Made by a program: the position numbers and the translations under genes
Origin: Glutamicibacter halophytocola
GTDB taxonomy: Bacteria > Actinomycetota > Actinomycetes > Actinomycetales > Micrococcaceae
DNA length: 64,000 nucleotides
Assembly: GCF_001302565.1 (NCBI RefSeq)
Contig: NZ_CP012750.1
Span: 1,922,001-1,986,000, forward strand
Reading direction: 5' to 3'
Shown here: one piece after another, positions 58,787 through 64,000 of the stretch
How positions within the stretch are numbered: the stretch's first letter is position 1
How the letters are laid out: every line of letters begins with the position of its first letter
Notes under the pieces: generated by a model
What the model saw: only the letters and a program-made list of their open reading frames with translations
Database searches by the model: none
Told to the model about the DNA's origin: nothing

Positions 58787-60802
58787 CTAGTTGCTGTTAT
58801 CGCGGCTCTTGATGGCTTCAACGATGCGGGCTACCGCCTCGTCGACAGGAACCTGGTTTTCCTGGCTGCCATCGCGGAAGCGGAAGGACACGGCATTCGC
58901 ATCGGCATCCTCGCCACCGGCGATGAGCACAAACGGAATCTTGTCCTTGGACGCGTTGCGGATCTTCTTCGGGAAGCGATCCGAGGAGTCATCCAGTTCC
59001 ACACGGACACCCTGCGCCTTGAGCGTCGCGACAACCTCGGAGAGGTAGTCGTTGAAGGCCTCAGCCACCGGAATGGCGCGAACCTGCACCGGCGAGAGCC
59101 ACGCCGGGAAAGCGCCTGCGTAGTGCTCGGTGAGCACGCCCAGGAAGCGTTCGATCGAGCCGAACTTGGCGGCGTGGATCATCACCGGTTCCTGACGGGA
59201 GCCGTCGGCTGCCTGGTACTCCAGACCGAAGCGAGCAGGCTGGTTGAAGTCATACTGCACGGTGCCCATCTGCCAGGTGCGGCCGATGGCATCCTTGGCC
59301 TGAACCGAGATCTTCGGACCGTAGAAGGCCGCGCCGCCCGGATCGGCCACCAGCTCGACGCCGGATTCGGTGGCAACGCGCTCGAGGACCTCGGTGGCTT
59401 CTTCCCACTGCTCGTCCGAGCCGATGAACTTATCCGACTCTGGATCGCGGGTGGACAGCTCCAGGTAGAAGTCGTCCATGCCGAAGTCCTTGAGCAGGGA
59501 GAGCATGAAGTTCAGCAGGTGCTCGACTTCGGCCGGTGCCTGCTCCTTGGTGACGTAGGAGTGCGAGTCGTCCTGGGCGAAACCGCGCACGCGGGTCAGG
59601 CCGTGGACCACGCCGGACTTCTCGTAGCGGTAGACGTGGCCGAACTCGAACAAGCGCAGCGGCAGTTCGCGGTAGCTGCGTCCGCGGCCGCGGAAGATCA
59701 GGTTGTGCATCGGGCAGTTCATGGCCTTCAGCCGGTATTCCTGGCCCTGCTTGGTGATGTTGCCATCTTCATCGCGCTCTTCATCGATGTGCAGCGCCGG
59801 GAACATGGTGTCCGCGTAGTACGGCAGGTGGCCCGAGGTGTGGAACAGCCCGTCCTTGGAGATGTGCGGGGTACCCACGTACTGGAAGCCTTCTTCCACG
59901 TGGCGGTCGCGCACGTAGTCTTCCATCTCGCGCTTGATGATGCCGCCCTTGGGGTGGAACACCGGCAGGCCCGAGCCCAGCTCATCCGGGAAGGAGAAGA
60001 GATCCAGCTCGGCGCCGAGCTTGCGGTGGTCGCGGCGCTCGGCCTCGGCCAGGCGCTCCTGGTAGGCCTTGAGGTCTTCCTTGGTCGGCCAGGCGGTGCC
60101 GTAGATGCGCTGCAGCTGCTTGTTCTTCTCGCTGCCCAGCCAGTAGGCGGCGGCTGAACGGGTCAGCGCGAACGCGTTCTTGATCAGCTTGGTGTTCGGC
60201 AGGTGCGGGCCGCGGCACAAATCCTTCCACACGATGTCCCCGGACTTGCGGTCGACATTGTCGTAGATGGTGGTTTCGCCGGCGGCCACCTCAACGGTGA
60301 CGCCCTCGCCCGAGGTGTCCGCGGAGTCGGCCTTGGCCAGCAGCTCGCACTTGTAGGGCTCGTTGGCCATTTCGGCCTTGGCTTCTTCCGGCGATACCTC
60401 GCGGCGCGCAAAGAGCTGGTTCTGGTTGACGATCTTGAGCATCATCTTTTCCAGCTGCTTCAGATCTTCGGGGGTGAACGGCTCGGCGACGTCGAAGTCG
60501 AAGTAGAAACCGTCGGTGATGTACGGGCCAATGCCCAGCTTGGCATCGGGGCGCAGCTGCTGCACAGCTTGGGCCATCACGTGGGCAGTCGAGTGACGCA
60601 GCACCTCCAACCCTTCTGGGTCGGTGATGGTGACACGGGTGACGGTGCTACCGGCTTCCAGTTCGCGGGCCAGGTCGCGCAATACGCCGTCGACGTGCAT
60701 AACAACCACGTCTTTCTGCTCGGCGTAGTGCTGCAGACCGGTTGTTCCCGCGTCCACCTGTACCTGCTCGCCATCGATGGTGAGAGTCAGCTGCTCGCTC
60801 AT
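58787..60802 (-). CDS. thrS: Threonine--tRNA ligase
   Basis: 671-residue class II synthetase with N-terminal TGS-like domain and editing domain ([23 protein letters not shown]). The catalytic core has zinc ligands in [11 protein letters not shown] and [13 protein letters not shown]. Motif 3 region is [15 protein letters not shown], where the residue after the zinc-binding His is Ala instead of the more usual Arg. The C-terminal anticodon domain is normal. Upstream are 108 bases to the regulator gene. Confidence 0.96.
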   Translation of the reverse strand: MSEQLTLTIDGEQVQVDAGTTGLQHYAEQKDVVVMHVDGVLRDLARELEAGSTVTRVTITDPEGLEVLRHSTAHVMAQAVQQLRPDAKLGIGPYITDGFYFDFDVAEPFTPEDLKQLEKMMLKIVNQNQLFARREVSPEEAKAEMANEPYKCELLAKADSADTSGEGVTVEVAAGETTIYDNVDRKSGDIVWKDLCRGPHLPNTKLIKNAFALTRSAAAYWLGSEKNKQLQRIYGTAWPTKEDLKAYQERLAEAERRDHRKLGAELDLFSFPDELGSGLPVFHPKGGIIKREMEDYVRDRHVEEGFQYVGTPHISKDGLFHTSGHLPYYADTMFPALHIDEERDEDGNITKQGQEYRLKAMNCPMHNLIFRGRGRSYRELPLRLFEFGHVYRYEKSGVVHGLTRVRGFAQDDSHSYVTKEQAPAEVEHLLNFMLSLLKDFGMDDFYLELSTRDPESDKFIGSDEQWEEATEVLERVATESGVELVADPGGAAFYGPKISVQAKDAIGRTWQMGTVQYDFNQPARFGLEYQAADGSRQEPVMIHAAKFGSIERFLGVLTEHYAGAFPAWLSPVQVRAIPVAEAFNDYLSEVVATLKAQGVRVELDDSSDRFPKKIRNASKDKIPFVLIAGGEDADANAVSFRFRDGSQENQVPVDEAVARIVEAIKSRDNSN

Positions 60803-60910
60803 GAGATCGGGTTCTACCTTTCAATCTGGGATGGCTTCATAGCTTGTGGCATACCTTGGCCACAGCCAGCCAGAATCCAGTTTAGTTCAGCACCCCGCCC
60901 GAGCGCGCGT

Positions 60911-61558
60911 TCACTTCGGGTTTTGCGATGATTGCTGGCCCGCATGTGACTCGTTCAACAGCGATTCGGCATTGAGCAAGGTCATCACGTGCCAGATTTC
61001 GCGGTCCCCGGCCGGCTGGGAGCTGTGGACCTTGCCTTCCTCCAGGTCCTTCCGGAACGCCGGGATGACCTTTTCCAAGCGGCGGATCAGCTCGCGCATT
61101 TCATCCATGGTGAGCATCAGGTCGCTGGTCATCATACGTGCCTTGGCCTCGCCGGCCTCTTCGCCGGAGTAGTGGCGTCCACCGTGGACCATGGCGGCAT
61201 GCAGGCGCCGCTGCTCGTCATTGATGACCTGCCCGAGATAGGCGCCCATGGCCATGCCGGATGGATCGTCTTCCCGCTCCCCCACCTCGCCGGTGGTGTA
61301 CGCAACGGCAGCCGACTTCCAAACCCGGTCGCGCTTGTCCCGTGCGAGCTCCGGGACCTCGACGATCATCTCGGCCTTGGCTAATTCGCGCAGGTGGAAG
61401 CTGATCTTGTTCGCCGGCATGTCCAGCACCTGTGCCATGTCCGCCGCGCGGGCCGATCCCATGGCCGATAGCGTATTGAGAATCTGCCGGCGCAGCGGGT
61501 TGGCAATCGCCTTAAGCATCGGCGTAGTGAACGTGACTAGCGACTCGTTATTGCTCAT
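60911..61558 (-). CDS. ArsR-like winged-helix regulator
   Basis: 215 residues. The N-terminal domain reads MLKAIANPLRRQILNTLSAM then ARAADMAQVLDMPANKISFH and LRELAKAEMI, typical of ArsR/HTH_20-type regulators. A longer helical C domain (HAAMVHGGRHYSGEEAGEAK, MDEMRELIRRLEKVIPAFRK) follows, with no metal-binding Cys motif. ATG 61558; GTG 61564 is possible. Divergent from the MFS gene with a perfect inverted repeat between, so it likely represses both. Confidence 0.88.
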   Translation of the reverse strand: MSNNESLVTFTTPMLKAIANPLRRQILNTLSAMGSARAADMAQVLDMPANKISFHLRELAKAEMIVEVPELARDKRDRVWKSAAVAYTTGEVGEREDDPSGMAMGAYLGQVINDEQRRLHAAMVHGGRHYSGEEAGEAKARMMTSDLMLTMDEMRELIRRLEKVIPAFRKDLEEGKVHSSQPAGDREIWHVMTLLNAESLLNESHAGQQSSQNPK

Positions 61559-61580
61559 GTGCACAGCTTAGCAATCCCCC

Positions 61581-61618
61581 AAATAAAGTTGCGCAAATTC
61601 TATTGCGCAACTTTATTT
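61581..61618. promoter_or_regulatory. Operator between the ArsR-like and MFS genes
   Basis: AAATAAAGTTGCGCAA, 6-base spacer, and its exact complement: a 16-bp perfect dyad. Each arm also contains the 8-bp palindrome TTGCGCAA, so two tandem dimer sites are possible. Confidence 0.85.
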
Positions 61619-61631
61619 GCGGACTTACAGT
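61603..61631 (+). promoter_or_regulatory. Promoter of the MFS gene
   Basis: TTGCGC (61603-61608), 17-base spacer, TACAGT (61626-61631). The -35 box is inside the operator dyad. The expected start point is at or one base before the ATG at 61639, implying a leaderless mRNA. Confidence 0.65.
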
Positions 61632-61638
61632 GGATTCC

Positions 61639-63018
61639 ATGACCACGACCCAGCCCAGCGGCCGCCCAGAGACCGCGGCGATTGACGCAAGCCCATTGCC
61701 CCCGTTGCGTGCGCAGAAAAATTACCGCAGGTGGTTGATGGCGGACTCCTCGGCGCTGCTTTCGGGCGGCATCTATGGGTTCATCTTCCCCTTGATGCTG
61801 CTGGCAGCCACCGGCTCGCCGGTGCTGGCCGGATCCTTGGCTGCGCTGGGGATGGCAGCCAGGGCCAGCGTCATATTGGCCGGCGGCGCCATGGCGGACC
61901 GCACCGACAAGGCCCGGATGATCGTGATCGGGAGCTTGTGCGGCGCAGCGGTGACCGCGGTCTTGGCCCTGGGCATCGGCTCTGGTTCGCTGCCGGTTCC
62001 CCTGTTATGCCTCGCCCATGTCCTGATGGAATTGCGCGGCGGATACTTTGGCTCAACAACCAATGCCGCCCTCAAGGATCTGGTGCACCCGAAACAGCTC
62101 GGCCGCGCGATGGCTGCCAACCAGGGCCGCGACTCCGTGCTGATGCTCGGCTCCGCTCCCCTTGGCGGTGTATTGCTCGGATTCGGCGGCGGCATTGCCC
62201 TGCTTGCCGTCGCTGTCCTGAAGCTGTTCGCTGCGGCCAGCGGGTTTGCCCTGCGCCGGCCTCTGCGGGCCGCACAGCAATCCTTCCGGGATCGAGGCGA
62301 GGCCGGCACTGGCGGCGAAGAGAAAGTTGCCCACGGAATTCTGGCCGGCATGCACTGGTGTTTTTCCCGCCCGCAACTACGAGCGCTGCTGATTTTGATT
62401 ACGGTCGTCAACATCGGCGTCAACGGGCTGATGACCGCTCTGATCTATGGGCTGGAGCAGCGTTCGGAAGCTCCGTGGATCATTGGGCTGGCATCGACGT
62501 GCATGGGCGCTGGAATGCTGATCGGCTCGCTGGCGGCGACCTCGCTCATTGAAAAATTCCGCAGCGGGCTTCTGGCTTGCAATTGCCTCACTCTTCTTGG
62601 CGCCGCCATGCTCCTCATCGGGTTTAACACGAACCTGTTGTGGATGGGCTCCATGCTGTTGCTCAGTTTCCTGAGCGTCCCCGCGCTCAACGCCGCAGTC
62701 GGCGGATACTTCATGGCATGCGTCCCCCAGGACATGTCCGGGCGAGCGAATTCCTTGATTACCTTCATGGCCCTGGCCGCCTTGCCTTTGGCACCGCTGG
62801 CCACCGGGCTCGGCCTGGAGTGGGTTGGCATGGGCCCGACACTCATCTTTTTCGGAGCATTGGTTTCCTTGGCTGCCATCTTGGCCTGGCTTTCGCCACA
62901 GGTCCGAGGGATCCCTCGCCCCGGGCATTGGGTTGCTGCCGCATCTCCAGCACCGCTTGAACGCGCCAGTTCCGATGGCTCCCAGAAGTCCCCCGCCCCA
63001 ACGTCACCCACCGAATAG
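61639..63018 (+). CDS. MFS transporter under ArsR-like control
   Basis: 459 residues with about 12 membrane helices. The signature between helices 2 and 3 is GGAMADRTDKARM, and the transporter resembles the enterobactin-exporter/NreB-like MFS_3 group. The N terminus has ~40 polar residues; the tail is Ser/Pro-rich (SDGSQKSPAPTSPTE). ATG 61639 is chosen; no Shine-Dalgarno sequence, consistent with a leaderless start. Likely an efflux pump; substrate unknown. Confidence 0.87.
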   Translation: MTTTQPSGRPETAAIDASPLPPLRAQKNYRRWLMADSSALLSGGIYGFIFPLMLLAATGSPVLAGSLAALGMAARASVILAGGAMADRTDKARMIVIGSLCGAAVTAVLALGIGSGSLPVPLLCLAHVLMELRGGYFGSTTNAALKDLVHPKQLGRAMAANQGRDSVLMLGSAPLGGVLLGFGGGIALLAVAVLKLFAAASGFALRRPLRAAQQSFRDRGEAGTGGEEKVAHGILAGMHWCFSRPQLRALLILITVVNIGVNGLMTALIYGLEQRSEAPWIIGLASTCMGAGMLIGSLAATSLIEKFRSGLLACNCLTLLGAAMLLIGFNTNLLWMGSMLLLSFLSVPALNAAVGGYFMACVPQDMSGRANSLITFMALAALPLAPLATGLGLEWVGMGPTLIFFGALVSLAAILAWLSPQVRGIPRPGHWVAAASPAPLERASSDGSQKSPAPTSPTE

Positions 63019-63029
63019 GAGTACCCGAA

Positions 63030-63206
63030 GTGATTTCCGATCCCACTGCACCCGGTGAATCCCGGCTCAAGCGATCAGCCCTCAAACGCATGTTCAGCAG
63101 CGAAAAGCGGTACCGCCATGCTTCTGCGTTGGAGCGCCAGAACAACGATGAGGTTGCCCGAATGAGGCATCAAGTGCTGCGCAACGAGCAATGGATCTAT
63201 TTATAG
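63030..63206 (+). CDS. 58-residue basic protein coupled to the MFS gene
   Basis: A small frame from GTG 63030 to TAG 63206 encoding a Lys/Arg-rich helical peptide (ESRLKRSALKRMFSSEKRYR, then ASALERQNNDEVARMRHQVL). AGGAG, overlapping the MFS stop codon (TAGGAG), is 8-9 bases before the GTG, which makes translation likely. No family recognised. Confidence 0.6.
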   Translation: MISDPTAPGESRLKRSALKRMFSSEKRYRHASALERQNNDEVARMRHQVLRNEQWIYL

Positions 63207-63277
63207 GGACGCAGGAAAAGTCTTGAAAGTTCCTCTAATCCATGGCTTTCATTTTCAACCGCTCCTACCCTAGGAAT

Positions 63278-63718
63278 ATGAACAAGCCGGCCCCACCCGT
63301 CATCAGCGCCATTACCCTCGGCGTGCGCGATGTCGGCGCTTCCACCAAGTTCTACACCGAGGGCCTGGGGTTTGAGCTGGTGCAGCCAGCCCACCCGGAA
63401 ATCGCCTTTGTCCGCGCCGGATATGGCTTGATGCTCGCCCTCTGGGACGTGAAACAGATGCCCAGCGAGTACGGCGATGTCGGGCACGGCCCATTGGCTC
63501 CGCCGATCTCGCTTGGGCATAACGTGCACTCGGATGCGGAAGTGGATCACCACTACCGGCGAGCGCTTGATGCGGGAGCAACGTCGATCACCGAGCCCAC
63601 CGTGCAGCCTTGGGGCGGCAAGAGTGCCTGCGTGGCCGATCCGGATGGCTTCCGCTGGGATTTTGTGCATAATCCGTCGTTTGTCATTGATGCCGACGGG
63701 CATGTTTCCTCGGTTTGA
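63278..63718 (+). CDS. VOC-family (glyoxalase-fold) protein
   Basis: 146 residues. SAITLGVRDVGASTKFYTEG then LGFELVQPAHPEIAFVRAGY is the first beta-alpha-beta-beta-beta unit. The second has NVHSDAEVDHHYRRALDAGA and ACVADPDGFRWDFVHNP. Metal-site Glu/His are not all obvious; the family includes dioxygenases and resistance proteins. ATG 63278 with AGGA close upstream is preferred to ATG 63242. Confidence 0.85.
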   Translation: MNKPAPPVISAITLGVRDVGASTKFYTEGLGFELVQPAHPEIAFVRAGYGLMLALWDVKQMPSEYGDVGHGPLAPPISLGHNVHSDAEVDHHYRRALDAGATSITEPTVQPWGGKSACVADPDGFRWDFVHNPSFVIDADGHVSSV

Positions 63719-63724
63719 GAATTG

Positions 63725-64000
63725 TCAGTCTTCAGCGATGTCCGTTGATGGTTTTCGTTCAGGCCAAGGTTCAGCGGTAAGCGACGGCCACTGGGATAGC
63801 CACCGTTTGGTCTTGGCTTCATACACGTTCCGGGGCGCGAGCACTGGGTTCGGAATGATCCTCCGGGCGAATAGATCTGCAAATCCATACGGCGCATAGG
63901 TGCTGATCTGCCCATTCGCATCGCTAGTGACTGCGAAGCAGCAGGTTTTCGCTGCGAAATGATCGATAGCGTCCGTGACGCTGGCGAATGGAATAGCTGG
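63725..64000 (-). CDS. Nucleotidyltransferase-like protein (COG3575), 5' part outside the window
   Basis: The C-terminal 91 codons are visible, open to the window edge. They contain PAIPFASVTDAIDHF, STYAPYGFADLFARRIIPNP and YEAKTKRWLSQWPSLTAEPW. This is the end of the DUF925/COG3575 nucleotidyltransferase-fold family ('YG..DLF.L.VRPNP...Y..K..RW...WP.L'). It converges with the VOC gene (6 bases between stops). Confidence 0.75.
   Translation of the reverse strand, partial: PAIPFASVTDAIDHFAAKTCCFAVTSDANGQISTYAPYGFADLFARRIIPNPVLAPRNVYEAKTKRWLSQWPSLTAEPWPERKPSTDIAED

Noticed and set aside
58274..60157. Long plus-strand open frame (627 codons)
   Set aside because: Antisense to thrS and the HIT gene.
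60803..60910. T-box or other riboswitch before thrS
   Set aside because: Only 108 bases separate thrS from the regulator gene and no T-box-like sequence or terminator pair was seen.

Overview
The window reads as a chromosomal segment of a high-GC Gram-positive bacterium of the Micrococcaceae (Arthrobacter/Glutamicibacter-like). The reasons are the typical actinobacterial order (pyr genes - nusB-efp - aro genes - mltG-ruvX-alaS - rpsD - rarA; aspS-hisS; rel - secFD-yajC - ruvBAC-yebC-pdxT), very GC-rich third codon positions, GTG/TTG starts, and several promoters that sit directly against a start codon (probable leaderless mRNAs). The genus is an inference. No rRNA, tRNA or CRISPR array was recognised.

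Layout. 1-4.0 kb, minus strand: 3' part of pyrC, pyrB, pyrR with a PyrR-type RNA element, a DinB-like gene, nusB and efp. 4.1-10.4 kb, minus: a shikimate block (TPR protein, aroB, aroK, aroC, aroE) running on from mltG and ruvX. 10.4-16.1 kb: alaS, two small membrane-associated proteins, rpsD, rarA. 16.2-18.0 kb: dtd and a PadR regulator coupled to a HAAS-type membrane protein. 18.2-21.4 kb: aspS and hisS. 21.5-23.6 kb, plus: a DUF349 coiled-coil protein and an AbiEi-like protein. 23.6-33.2 kb, minus: bifunctional rel, secF-secD-yajC, ruvB-ruvA-ruvC-yebC-pdxT. 33.5-38.9 kb: accessory housekeeping genes (DUF6226-like, CapA-like lipoprotein, M3 peptidase, GNAT, RibD/DHFR-like).

39.2-47.6 kb is the accessory region. 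It is bounded by two copies of the 3' end of pdxS (60-bp direct repeats, 54/60 identical, sharing a 24-bp identical core). The copy at 47.6 kb is the tail of the intact pdxS. The copy at 39.2 kb is an orphan tail still followed by its own terminator. This is the signature of an element integrated at the 3' end of pdxS that re-supplied the gene end. Between the repeats the DNA is visibly less GC-rich and partly decayed. It carries a zinc-ribbon/PD-(D/E)XK nuclease-like protein, a MerR-controlled hydrolase/MFS efflux module, a second small nuclease-like protein, an antitoxin with a frameshifted toxin, and three decayed pieces of Fpg-type DNA glycosylase genes. No integrase was found.

47.6-58.0 kb, minus: pdxS, a TetR-ABC exporter operon, and a tightly coupled biotin operon bioB-bioA-bioF-cytochrome P450-bioD. 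The P450 sits where a BioI-type pimelate-forming enzyme would be expected, and two TGAAC-N3-GTTCA palindromes precede bioB. 58.2-64 kb: a HIT-family protein, thrS, an ArsR-like regulator divergent from an MFS transporter across a perfect 16-bp inverted repeat, a 58-residue coupled small protein, a VOC protein and the 3' part of a nucleotidyltransferase-like gene.
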